A stretch of DNA of 9,090 bases from Thermovenabulum sp049701175. Its GTDB lineage: Bacteria; Bacillota; Thermosediminibacteria; Thermosediminibacterales; Thermosediminibacteraceae. Position numbers and translations under genes: made by a program. The notes below the pieces were generated by a model, which did no database searches, was not told where the DNA came from, and saw nothing but the letters and a program-made list of their open reading frames with translations. Positions 1-7,232 of this stretch are shown piece after piece; the first letter of the stretch is position 1; each line of letters starts with the position of its first letter. Location: positions 1-9,090 of the forward strand of contig NZ_JBNATW010000050.1 of the NCBI RefSeq assembly GCF_049701175.1, read 5' to 3'.

Positions 1-60
1 TCTGAATATTTTTAATTTCCATTTTTAGGGTATTGACATATTACCGTAAGTCTTTATTTA

Positions 61-2076
61 TTATACATTTCCATTGATTAATTTTAAGAACTCTTCTTCA
101 TTTATTATCTTTATACCTAAGCTTTGAGCCTTTTTCAATTTTGACCCCGGTTCTTCTCCTACAATCAAATAGTCAGTTTTTTTGCTCACACTCTCGGATA
201 CCTTCCCCCCCAAGCTCTCTATCAATTCCTTTACTTCATTCCTTGTATAATTTTTCAAAGTTCCCGTAACAACAAAAGAAAGGCCTTTTAATATGCCATC
301 TTTATTTTTATTTTCTATTTCTCCTGCGGTATTTACCCCCGCTTTTTTTAGCTTTTCAATAAATTTTTTGACTCCTTCATTTTTGAAAAATGCTACTATG
401 CTTTGCGCCATTTTCTCGCCAATTTCAGGTATTTTTATTAATTCCTCGAAAGAAGCATTCATCAATTCATCTATAGATTTATAATGCTCCGCAAGAATTG
501 ATGCCGCTTTTGAACCAATAAAAGGAATACCTAAAGCATATATTAATCTTTCAAGAGGCCTATTTTTACTTTCCTCAATAGCCTTTAAAAGATTGGCAAC
601 AGATTTTTCGCCCATCCTTTCTAAAGGAAGAAGGTCTTCCCTTTTTAAATAATATAAATCTGCAGCATCTTTAATTATGCCGTTGGAAAGAAGGGCATTT
701 ACTATTGCAGGACCCAATCCTCTAATATCCATTGCATCCCTTGAAACAAAATGTTCTATACTTCTCCTTACCTGTGCAGGGCATGATACATTAGTGCACC
801 TATAGGCAGCTTCCCCCGGAAATCGAATTACCTTTCCCCCACATTCTGGACAAGTTTCAGGCATTTTAAACTCCTTTTCTTTCCCAGTTCTTTTCTCTTT
901 TAAAGACCTAACAACTTCCGGGATAATATCTCCTGCTTTTTCTATTATAACAGTGTCCCCAATCCTAATATCCTTTTCTTTTATGTAATCCTCATTATGA
1001 AGGGTAGCCTTACTTACAGTACTACCTGCTATTTTAACGGGTTTGAGTATTGCCGTAGGCGTTAGGACACCTGTCCTCCCTACCCTTACAATTATATCCT
1101 CTATAATCGTCTCCTTTTGCTCTGCAGGAAATTTGAAAGCTATTGCCCACCGAGGACTTTTCGCAGTATTCCCCAACTTTCTTTGCATTTCAAGGGAATT
1201 TACCTTTATTACCATACCATCTATTTCATAGGGAAGTTCATGCCTTTTTTCAATAAAACTCATGCAGTAATCAATAGCATCGCTGAAATTACTAAAAAGT
1301 TTTGCATAAGGGTTAACTCTGAGTCCGACTTCTTCGAAGAATTTAAGAATTTCAAAGTGAGTAGTAAACTCTATTCCTTCATAATATCCTATACCATATA
1401 AAAATATGTTAAGAGGCCTTTTCGCAGTTATTTTTGGATCAAGCTGCCTCAAGGATCCAGCAGCGGCATTGCGGGGATTTGCAAATAAGGGGAGGCCCTC
1501 TTCTTCTCTTTCTTCATTGAGCTTTTTAAAGTCTTCCTTAGGAAGATAAACTTCTCCCCTTACTTCTAAAATTTTAGGCCTTTTCCCTTCAGGAAAATCC
1601 AATTTTAAAGGAACGCTTTTTATGGTTTTAACATTCTGCGTAACATCTTCGCCCACTTCCCCGTCTCCTCTTGTTGCAGCCCTTGTAAATATTCCATCCT
1701 CATAAGTTATCGATACTGCAAGTCCATCTATCTTTAGCTCTACTACGTATTCGACATCAGGACCTACTACTTCTTCAACCCTTCTTTTAAAATCCAAGAG
1801 GTCCTCCTTTGTATAAGCATTGGATAAACTCATCATCGGAACTCTATGGACTACCTGTGCAAAAGAAGAAAGAGGTTCACCTCCCACCCTTTGTGTGGGA
1901 GAATCAGGAGTAATAAATTCGGGGAACTCCTTTTCAAGCTTTTCTAATTCCTTCATCAGTTTATCGAATTCTGCATCAGAAATTACCGGACTATCATATA
2001 CATAATACTGTTTATTATGATAATTTATTAATTCCCTCAATTCTATTATCCTTTTTAATGCCTTTTGTTTATCCAA
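61..2076 (-). CDS. ligA: NAD+-dependent DNA ligase LigA
   Basis: LigA seals nicks in duplex DNA during replication and repair, using NAD+ to form a ligase-AMP intermediate. With the TTG start chosen here the protein is 671 residues, normal for the family (B. subtilis about 668). Domains in order: Ia (about 1-65, NMN binding, with YHNKQYY and SDAEFD); nucleotidyltransferase with the adenylated lysine in KIDG (Lys115), RGE at 173-175, DGMVIK from 286 and FKFP around Lys315; OB fold (about 318-390); a zinc finger with Cys409, Cys412, Cys427 and Cys432; four helix-hairpin-helix segments (about 445-575); and a C-terminal BRCT domain (about 595-668). All catalytic motifs are intact. The family Tyr of the domain Ia DAEYD motif is Phe (residue 37). 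The open frame continues upstream to a GTG at 2085, but that GTG is part of the SD sequence; from the TTG the protein begins MDKQKALKR, which lines up with MDKETAKQR of B. subtilis LigA as I remember it. It follows pcrA by 27 bases, probably in the same operon. Confidence 0.97.
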   Translation of the reverse strand: MDKQKALKRIIELRELINYHNKQYYVYDSPVISDAEFDKLMKELEKLEKEFPEFITPDSPTQRVGGEPLSSFAQVVHRVPMMSLSNAYTKEDLLDFKRRVEEVVGPDVEYVVELKIDGLAVSITYEDGIFTRAATRGDGEVGEDVTQNVKTIKSVPLKLDFPEGKRPKILEVRGEVYLPKEDFKKLNEEREEEGLPLFANPRNAAAGSLRQLDPKITAKRPLNIFLYGIGYYEGIEFTTHFEILKFFEEVGLRVNPYAKLFSNFSDAIDYCMSFIEKRHELPYEIDGMVIKVNSLEMQRKLGNTAKSPRWAIAFKFPAEQKETIIEDIIVRVGRTGVLTPTAILKPVKIAGSTVSKATLHNEDYIKEKDIRIGDTVIIEKAGDIIPEVVRSLKEKRTGKEKEFKMPETCPECGGKVIRFPGEAAYRCTNVSCPAQVRRSIEHFVSRDAMDIRGLGPAIVNALLSNGIIKDAADLYYLKREDLLPLERMGEKSVANLLKAIEESKNRPLERLIYALGIPFIGSKAASILAEHYKSIDELMNASFEELIKIPEIGEKMAQSIVAFFKNEGVKKFIEKLKKAGVNTAGEIENKNKDGILKGLSFVVTGTLKNYTRNEVKELIESLGGKVSESVSKKTDYLIVGEEPGSKLKKAQSLGIKIINEEEFLKLINGNV

Positions 2077-2082
2077 ATCCTC

Positions 2083-2093
2083 CACCCCCTTTT
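2083..2093 (-). promoter_or_regulatory. ligA ribosome binding site that decides the start
   Basis: The minus strand reads AAAAGGGGGTG, close to the anti-SD complement AAAGGAGGTG with one G that could pair by G-U wobble. The GGGGG core ends 8 bases before the TTG at 2076, an ideal distance. The alternative GTG at 2085 starts inside this element with no spacer, so it is unlikely to be used. The site lies in the short gap after the pcrA stop codon. Confidence 0.75.
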
Positions 2094-2103
2094 CGAGGTA
2101 AGG

Positions 2104-4296
2104 TTAGCCTATTTTAATAAGCGGTGCATATTTTGCTAAAAGATGCTTTTTGCCTTCCGTTTCAAATACAACTGTTATTTGAGCATCTTCTCCTTCTCCT
2201 ATCACTTCCGTAACAATACCCTCTCCCCATTTTGCGTGTTTTACCCTGTCACCAAGGTGAAAATTATAGGAAAGTTTTTTATTCTCATTAGAGCTTAAGG
2301 TTTTTTCTTTTATAATTGGTTTTTGTTTTGTGATTTCCGTATTATCTTCCTCATCAAAAAAGCTCTCTCTTCCGGGTGTTACATCCTTAATTAGTCTTTT
2401 TGGAATCTCTTTTACAAACCTTGACTTATCGTAATAAGAGGACCTACCGTACAAATTCCTTTGCCATGCCCTCGTAAGATAAAGAATTTCCTTAGCTCTG
2501 GTTATACCTACATAGCAAAGCCGACGCTCTTCTTCCAACTCCTTTGTATCAAAAATGGATTTGTAATGCGGAAATATGCCTTCATCCATTCCTGCCAAAA
2601 AAACAACAGGAAACTCAAGACCTTTTGCGCTGTGTAAGGTCATTAATATAACTGCATCATCCTCATCGTTGTATTTGTCCAAATCCGTGTAAAGAGCTAT
2701 TTCCGATAAAAACTCCTCTAAAGACCCTTCTTCATTCCTTAAAACAAATTCTTCTGCTACCGAGATAAACTCTTTTATATTTTCTATCCGGTCATTTGCT
2801 TCTTCAGTGCCTTCATTTTGAAGCTCCTCTAAATAACCGGTTTTAGAAATTATATTTTCTATCAATTCCGGGATTCTAACTCGTTTCTTTAATTCTTTGA
2901 GTTCCTTTATAAGTAAAGCAAATTCTCTTAATTTTTTACAGGTAGAGGCGGACATGGGCAAATTTCCTTCAATTATTAATTGAAATATTGACTTGCCTTT
3001 TTGAGCTGAAATTTGTTCCAATTGTTCTATCGTTTTGCTTCCTATTCCCCTTTTAGGAACATTAATTATCCTTCTTAAACTCATATTGTCTTCTTCATTT
3101 TCTACAAGCCTTAAGTATGCCACCAAATCCTTTATCTCTTTTCTTTGGAAAAACCTAACACCACCAAAAATGCGATGCGGAATTCCCATTTTCAAGAAAA
3201 CCTCTTCAAAAACCCTTGATTGAGCATTTGTCCTGTAAAGAACAGCAAAATTTTTATAATAATATTCTCCTTTACTTACAAGACGCTCTATTTCGTTACC
3301 AATAAACAATGCCTCGTGATGCTCATTCTGCAGTTCAGCAAAATAAATCCTCTCGCCCTTTCCCTTTTCGGTGAAAAGCCTTTTTTCCTTCCTTGAAAAA
3401 TTATGTTTAATTACCTCATTTGCTGCATCCAAGATATTTTGAGTTGAGCGGTAATTCCTTTCAAGTTTAACAACAAAGGCATCTGGAAAATCCTTTTCAA
3501 ACTCTAATATATTTCTAATATCCGCGCCCCTGAAGCTGTAAATGCTTTGGTCATCATCCCCAACAACCAGCAAATTCCTGTGTTTTTCGGAAAGTAATTT
3601 TACAAAAACGTATTGAGCATGGTTTGTATCCTGGTATTCGTCGACAAGTATATACTTAAACTTTTCTCTGTAATACTCTAAAACATCGGGATATTTCTTA
3701 AAAAGTTCCACCGTTTTCATTATCAAATCATCAAAATCAAAAGCATTGTTTTCTTTTAATTTCTTCTGGTATAAAAGGTATATATTGGAAATTGTCTTCT
3801 CCTTTATATCTTTTGATTTATCAAAAGCCTCCTCTGCAGAAATCAGTTTTTCCTTATAACCGCTTATTTTTTCTAAACACATTGCTGGAGGATATTTTTT
3901 TTCATCAAGATTTAGTTCTTTCAAGCACTCTTTAATTAAATTTTGCTGATCGTCTGTATCGTATATTACAAAGTATCTTTTAAAGCCCAATTTCTCTGCA
4001 TTATCCTTCAATATCTTCACACAGGCTGAGTGAAAAGTGCTAACATTTAAACCCTCTGCTTTTTCTTTTAAAAGCCTCTGCACCCTTTCTTTCATTTCAT
4101 TTGCAGCTTTATTGGTAAAGGTAATCGCCAAAATATTTTCCGGATTTACTTTCATCTTTTCAACAAGATAAACAATTCTATAGGTAATAACCCTCGTTTT
4201 TCCGCTACCCGCGCCTGCAAGAACTAAAAGCGGGCCATTGCCGTATGTAACTGCCTTTCTTTGCGCCTCATTTAACTCCAATAAAAATTCCTGCAA
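2104..4296 (-). CDS. pcrA: ATP-dependent 3'-5' DNA helicase PcrA (UvrD/Rep family)
   Basis: This is a superfamily 1A helicase that acts in nucleotide excision repair, clears RecA filaments and resolves replication-transcription conflicts, in part by binding RNA polymerase. The 730 residues match the usual length. Visible motifs: Q motif LNEAQRKAV (8-16); Walker A AGAGSGKT (27-34); Ia TFTNKAA (59-65); II VDEYQDT (218-224); III VVGDDDQSIYSFRGA (244-258); IV ERNYRST (279-285); V TLHSAKGLEF (553-562); VI with CYVGITRAK (594-602). A charged linker (about 640-675) leads to a C-terminal Tudor-like segment, GDRVKHAKWGEGIV (682-695), which in PcrA contacts RNA polymerase. The start is uncertain. The TTG at 4296 has a GGGGG run 11 bases upstream; a second in-frame TTG at 4281 has AGGA 7 bases upstream and would remove only five residues, leaving the Q motif intact. 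It follows yerC by 17 bases and precedes ligA, the arrangement known from Bacillus pcrA-ligA. Confidence 0.96.
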   Translation of the reverse strand: MQEFLLELNEAQRKAVTYGNGPLLVLAGAGSGKTRVITYRIVYLVEKMKVNPENILAITFTNKAANEMKERVQRLLKEKAEGLNVSTFHSACVKILKDNAEKLGFKRYFVIYDTDDQQNLIKECLKELNLDEKKYPPAMCLEKISGYKEKLISAEEAFDKSKDIKEKTISNIYLLYQKKLKENNAFDFDDLIMKTVELFKKYPDVLEYYREKFKYILVDEYQDTNHAQYVFVKLLSEKHRNLLVVGDDDQSIYSFRGADIRNILEFEKDFPDAFVVKLERNYRSTQNILDAANEVIKHNFSRKEKRLFTEKGKGERIYFAELQNEHHEALFIGNEIERLVSKGEYYYKNFAVLYRTNAQSRVFEEVFLKMGIPHRIFGGVRFFQRKEIKDLVAYLRLVENEEDNMSLRRIINVPKRGIGSKTIEQLEQISAQKGKSIFQLIIEGNLPMSASTCKKLREFALLIKELKELKKRVRIPELIENIISKTGYLEELQNEGTEEANDRIENIKEFISVAEEFVLRNEEGSLEEFLSEIALYTDLDKYNDEDDAVILMTLHSAKGLEFPVVFLAGMDEGIFPHYKSIFDTKELEEERRLCYVGITRAKEILYLTRAWQRNLYGRSSYYDKSRFVKEIPKRLIKDVTPGRESFFDEEDNTEITKQKPIIKEKTLSSNENKKLSYNFHLGDRVKHAKWGEGIVTEVIGEGEDAQITVVFETEGKKHLLAKYAPLIKIG

Positions 4297-4313
4297 TTTT
4301 TAAAAAACCCCCA

Positions 4314-4631
4314 TTATTCTTTATTATTTTTATTTTTGTCCAATTCTTCCAACCTCTCCAATATAAGTTTATAACCATCAGCCCCGTACTGCAAATAACG
4401 TTTTACCCTACTTATCGTAGCTGTACTTGCACCGGTTTTCTCCGCAATTTCTCCGTAAGTATAACCTGCTTTTAACATCTCCGCTACCTGGAGCCTCTGA
4501 GCCAATGCTTTGACTTCTCCTATTGTACATATATCCTCAAAAAAGCGGTAGCACTCATCTTTATTTTTTATCAACAAAATAGCATCAAAAAGCCTATCAA
4601 TATATGGGTCCTTCAATTCCTTCAATTCCAC
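4314..4631 (-). CDS. yerC: YerC/YecD family TrpR-like DNA-binding protein
   Basis: A 105-residue all-helical protein of the TrpR/YerC-YecD type. The conserved block EVKALAQRLQVAEMLKAG (39-56) leads into a helix-turn-helix, YTYGEIAEKTGASTATISRV (57-76), typical of the Trp repressor fold; the tail is a Lys/Asn-rich hydrophilic extension (DKNKNNKE). Members are thought to be DNA-binding regulators, but the ligand and target are not generally known and this protein should not be called the tryptophan repressor. No trp genes are nearby. The GTG start at 4631 is preceded by a near-perfect SD, AAGGAGGTGAT, with a 10-base spacer after GGAGG; no better start lies nearby. The gene begins 38 bases after pepV and ends 17 bases before pcrA, so it is probably cotranscribed with pcrA and ligA. 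B. subtilis also has yerC near pcrA-ligA. Confidence 0.92.
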   Translation of the reverse strand: MELKELKDPYIDRLFDAILLIKNKDECYRFFEDICTIGEVKALAQRLQVAEMLKAGYTYGEIAEKTGASTATISRVKRYLQYGADGYKLILERLEELDKNKNNKE

Positions 4632-4669
4632 AGTATAATCACCTCCTTAGTCTAAAAAAATTCGTAAGC

Positions 4670-6040
4670 TTAACTTGCCAACTCCTTTAATACATAAGCA
4701 TATATTCTAAAATTCTTAATTAAATCTTCTATTTCTATGTACTCATCTTTTTCATGGGCAACTTCGGGCTTACCAGGAAATGCAGGCCCAAAAGCAACTG
4801 TATTTTTCATCATCCTTGCATACGTTCCTCCGCCAATTGTAAAGCAATAAGCTTTTTCTCCTGTGACCTTTTCATAAGCATCCTTTAAAGCCTTTACTAT
4901 AGGGCTATCTTCAGGCACATAATGGGGAGGGCTGTTTTTTATATCATCAACATATATTCCTTCTATAAGATTTTGTTTTATTTTTTCAATAATATCTTCT
5001 CCTTTAAAACTTATTGGATATCGTATATTTATTACTGCCTTTGCCTCTTCTTCGTTTAATTTTATAACACCCAAATTCAAAGTAAGCTTGCCTGATATAT
5101 CATCGGAAAAATCTATCCCCAAGCTTTTTCCATTAGTTTCAAAACCTATTTTCTCGTTAATAAATTTTATAAATTTCTTTTGCTCATCGCTTCCCGCTCC
5201 AATTTCGTACAAAAACGATACAAGCCTCGCAATGGCGTTTTGTCCCTTTTCAGGAAGGCTTCCGTGTGCGGAAACTCCGAAGGACTTAATAATAACTTTA
5301 TCATTGCTATGTACCAGTTCTAACGGAAAACCGGTCTTTTTTATAAACTTTTCCAAATCTCTTTCTAAACCTTCATAGTAATCCATACAGCACTCCGCAT
5401 AATCGGGAACCATATTCGCCCTTTCTCCACCCTTTAAAATTAAAGAATTTTTCATATCATTAAATTTTGACTTTAATGAAAAGGTAAGTATACCCTTTTC
5501 GCCGTTGATTATTGGGTATTCTGCATCAGGTGAAAAACCCATTGTGGGCATTTCATCGTGCTTCAAATAGTATTTTATACACTCCATTCCTGATTCTTCA
5601 TTGGTACCAAAAATTATCCTTACTCTTCTTTTAAACTTAATATCAGCATCCTTTAAAGCTTTCAAAGCATAAAGAGCAGCTATCGCAGGACCTTTATTAT
5701 CCGACGCACCCCTTCCGTAGATTTTGCCGGCATGAATTTCTCCACCATAAGGAGGGTACGTCCAATTAGAGCCTTCAGGTACCACATCAAGATGGACCAA
5801 CACACCAATCATTTCTTCTCCTTCGCCCCACTCAGCCCATCCTACAAAATTATCGAGATTTCTCGTCCTCAATCCAAAACTTTCAGCAAGTTTCAAAACA
5901 TAATTTAATGCATCAGCCACTCCTTTACCAAAAGGCATCCCTGGCAGAGGATTTTCCTGTACGCTCCTAATCTTTAAAATTTCACAAACCGAATTTACAA
6001 GTGCTTCTTCATTTTGCTTTAAAATGGCATCCAAGTTCAT
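4670..6040 (-). CDS. pepV: PepV-type dipeptidase (M20 zinc peptidase)
   Basis: A cytosolic, two-zinc M20 peptidase that cleaves dipeptides and some N-terminal residues, supplying amino acids from imported peptides. The 456 residues are close to the family length (about 470). Metal and catalytic residues are all present: His83 and Asp85 in VHLDVVPEG, the bridging Asp114 in RGASDNKGP, the general base pair Glu148-Glu149 in GTNEESG, Asp172 in SPDAEYP, and His429 in EVAHEKDE. The lid domain (about 185-385) carries SAHGS (His259), which in PepV reaches the active site, and GGGTYAR (403-409) forms part of the substrate pocket. The ATG at 6040 has a strong SD, AGGAGG, with an 8-base spacer. It is the first gene after the terminator at 6111-6142 and the likely head of the pepV-yerC-pcrA-ligA unit. 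Dipeptidase activity is inferred from the family; a related M20 substrate such as a Xaa-His dipeptide is possible. Confidence 0.93.
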   Translation of the reverse strand: MNLDAILKQNEEALVNSVCEILKIRSVQENPLPGMPFGKGVADALNYVLKLAESFGLRTRNLDNFVGWAEWGEGEEMIGVLVHLDVVPEGSNWTYPPYGGEIHAGKIYGRGASDNKGPAIAALYALKALKDADIKFKRRVRIIFGTNEESGMECIKYYLKHDEMPTMGFSPDAEYPIINGEKGILTFSLKSKFNDMKNSLILKGGERANMVPDYAECCMDYYEGLERDLEKFIKKTGFPLELVHSNDKVIIKSFGVSAHGSLPEKGQNAIARLVSFLYEIGAGSDEQKKFIKFINEKIGFETNGKSLGIDFSDDISGKLTLNLGVIKLNEEEAKAVINIRYPISFKGEDIIEKIKQNLIEGIYVDDIKNSPPHYVPEDSPIVKALKDAYEKVTGEKAYCFTIGGGTYARMMKNTVAFGPAFPGKPEVAHEKDEYIEIEDLIKNFRIYAYVLKELAS

Positions 6041-6072
6041 TTTTTCTACCTCCTAAATTTTTCATATTCCTA

Positions 6073-6101
6073 AATAAAAATTATTCCACTTTAAATGTAA
6101 A
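6073..6101 (-). promoter_or_regulatory. Weak candidate promoter upstream of pepV
   Basis: The minus strand has TTTACA (6101-6096) and, after a 17-base spacer, TTTATT (6078-6073). The -35 element is good, but the -10 lacks the strongly conserved second-position A. A promoter is expected here because a terminator lies just upstream and pepV just downstream, and this is the best spacing I can find in a gap that is almost all A and T. It may be fortuitous. Confidence 0.3.
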
Positions 6102-6110
6102 AATCCTTTT

Positions 6111-6142
6111 AAAAAAATAAAAACAGCCTTTATAGCTGTTTT
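6111..6142 (-). terminator. Rho-independent terminator after the PAP2 gene
   Basis: On the minus strand AAAACAGC (6142-6135) and GCTGTTTT (6127-6120) form a perfect 8-bp stem around the 7-base loop TATAAAG, followed directly by a T-rich tail, TATTTTTTT. Only the inner three pairs plus one are G-C rich, but stem, loop and tail are in the canonical order for minus-strand transcription. The stem shares bases with the stop codon of the PAP2 gene (6143-6141), so coding sequence and terminator overlap. Confidence 0.85.
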
Positions 6143-6695
6143 AAAAAGTATACGACCCACTTATTGCGTGAGTAATAAGTGCAAATAAAGTCCCCACTAA
6201 GGCTCCACTTAACACATCAGAAGGATAATGCATACCAGTGTATATCCTTGAAACACCAACTAAAGTAGCTAAGGTGTATATAAGATACGAATAAGAAGGA
6301 AAATAAAATGCAAAAATCGCAGCCAAAGAGAATCCTGCAGCTGTGTGGCCTGAAGGGAAGGAATAGTCCTTTAACAGTTTTTTCCAAAAAGTGTTTACAT
6401 TTGGCAACACAAGATAAGGTCTTTTCCTGTAAACCGTCTTTTTAAAAAATTGAACAATCCCCTGGCTTCCTGTTAACGTAATCAAGGCTTCTAAGGCCGC
6501 TGCTTTTGCCTCTACTTTGCCAAATATATAAAAGAAAAAGCAAACAAGCAAAGAAAAAGTTGCTCCTCCTAAGTGGGTTATTTTTGGCATTATGATGTCC
6601 AAGTATTTACATCTCATCCTTTGATTCAAAAGTATAAATAGACTTTTATCACCGTGATAAATTAAATTTAAAATCTTTTTTATAGTATTCTTCAC
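6141..6695 (-). CDS. PAP2-superfamily membrane phosphatase (possible undecaprenyl-diphosphatase)
   Basis: A 184-residue integral membrane phosphatase of the PAP2/BcrC type. The three signature motifs are complete: C1 K-x6-RP (Lys85 to Arg92-Pro93), C2 PSGH (114-117), and C3 SRIYTGMHYPSD with Arg150, the nucleophile His156 and Asp160. An N-terminal amphipathic part (1-40) precedes about five hydrophobic segments (roughly 42-59, 64-82, 118-133, 136-152 and 161-178). Short PAP2 proteins of this kind in Firmicutes often dephosphorylate undecaprenyl pyrophosphate at the outer membrane face, recycling the cell wall lipid carrier and giving bacitracin tolerance; phosphatidic acid or phosphatidylglycerophosphate phosphatase is also possible, so no symbol is given. 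The GTG start at 6695 has AGGGGG 7 bases upstream, and that SD overlaps the stop codon of the preceding gene, which suggests translational coupling. The gene ends in a terminator. Confidence 0.9.
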   Translation of the reverse strand: MKNTIKKILNLIYHGDKSLFILLNQRMRCKYLDIIMPKITHLGGATFSLLVCFFFYIFGKVEAKAAALEALITLTGSQGIVQFFKKTVYRKRPYLVLPNVNTFWKKLLKDYSFPSGHTAAGFSLAAIFAFYFPSYSYLIYTLATLVGVSRIYTGMHYPSDVLSGALVGTLFALITHAISGSYTF

Positions 6696-6706
6696 TTATA
6701 AGCCCC

Positions 6707-7120
6707 CTACTCAACAACCTCAACCAATATTCCATTTTTTTCTACAGCTTTGATTAGAGGGTTAATAATATCCCTTTCTTTATGCAATTCAAAAGCTGAT
6801 TGTAAAGGTTTCCCTACTATTATATGAGTAATTTTATTATTCTTTGCATATTCTGCAAGGGTATTATAAACGTTATCACCAGCCAATATAGAGACATATC
6901 CGCCTAAGGATTTTGCATATTCAAAAAGCTCAAGAAGTATTTTGTGATCTTTAAGTTCCTTATTTAGCTCAGTAGATTTATTAACATATACTACGCAAAA
7001 TTCGCCTCCTGCTTCTCTGGCCCTGTCAGCACCCCTCTTTATAAGCCTTTCACAGCTCTTCTGAGGAGTAACACAGACCATAACCCTGTGCACTACTGCA
7101 GGGTCAAAAATAGCTATCAT
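6707..7120 (-). CDS. Stand-alone universal stress (UspA) domain protein, KdpD-like
   Basis: A 137-residue soluble protein with one UspA alpha/beta fold. The opening strand VMVCVTPQKSCERLIKRGAD (13-32) and the later segments GGYVSILAGDNVYNTLAEYA (73-92) and ITHIIVGKPLQS (97-108) closely resemble the Usp domain inside KdpD potassium sensor kinases rather than ATP-binding UspA proteins. The usual ATP-binding pattern G-x2-G-x9-G-S/T is not seen after VGK, so nucleotide binding is doubtful. There is no KdpD N-terminal domain, membrane region or kinase domain, and no kdp genes are nearby. Its role is unknown; a sensory or adaptor function in stress or ion homeostasis is only a family-level guess. 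The ATG at 7120 has AAAGGGG 7 bases upstream and a good promoter about 36 bases before it. It lies 11 bases before the PAP2 gene, with which it forms a two-gene unit. Confidence 0.85.
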   Translation of the reverse strand: MIAIFDPAVVHRVMVCVTPQKSCERLIKRGADRAREAGGEFCVVYVNKSTELNKELKDHKILLELFEYAKSLGGYVSILAGDNVYNTLAEYAKNNKITHIIVGKPLQSAFELHKERDIINPLIKAVEKNGILVEVVE

Positions 7121-7155
7121 GGGAAAACCCCTTTCAATTTTATAACTACACTTTC

Positions 7156-7184
7156 ATTATATAAAAAATATATTTCTCTTTCAA
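7156..7184 (-). promoter_or_regulatory. Sigma-A type promoter of the usp-PAP2 unit
   Basis: The minus strand carries TTGAAA (7184-7179), a spacer of exactly 17 bases, and a perfect TATAAT (7161-7156). Transcription would start near 7149, giving a leader of about 28 bases before the ATG at 7120. This is the best vegetative promoter in the window. The -35 box sits between TTCTC and GAGAA half-sites. Confidence 0.8.
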
Positions 7185-7210
7185 TTGAGAATGTAAGATT
7201 TAGTTTCTCA
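7174..7210. repeat. Short alternating inverted half-sites over the usp promoter
   Basis: In plus orientation there is TTCTC at 7174-7178, TGAGAA at 7186-7191 and TTCTCA at 7205-7210, with one more TGAGAA at 7256-7261. The first pair flanks the -35 box (8-base gap), and the second pair is a 6-bp inverted repeat with a 13-base gap just upstream of it. The position suits an operator, but the units are short and the DNA is AT-rich, so chance is a serious alternative. Confidence 0.35.
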
Positions 7211-7232
7211 TTTTTATTTATTTTTTTTACTT

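Noticed and set aside
1..60. Possible start of a next gene after ligA: ATG at 22-20 on the minus strand followed by seven open codons
   Set aside because: No SD precedes it and too little sequence remains to recognise a product; gatC is a common follower of ligA but the few residues do not show it.
33..66. TTGACA (33-38) on the plus strand with TTATAC (61-66), resembling an antisense promoter into the ligA 3' end
   Set aside because: The spacer is 22 bases, too long for sigma-A, and closer hexamers match the -10 consensus poorly.
4632..4669. Possible terminator or promoter between pepV and yerC (T7 run, AAGCTT, TTGGCA)
   Set aside because: No stem of useful length precedes the T run, and no -10 hexamer lies 16-18 bases from TTGGCA.
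5088..5378. Open frame of 96 codons on the plus strand inside pepV
   Set aside because: It lies wholly opposite a complete M20 peptidase gene, has no SD, and its low-complexity Ser/Phe/Pro composition is the mirror of Lys/Glu-rich coding on the other strand.
7121..7130. GGGTTTTCCC just before the usp start, as a hairpin hiding the SD
   Set aside because: Only three G-C pairs with a four-base loop; too weak to claim as a regulatory structure.
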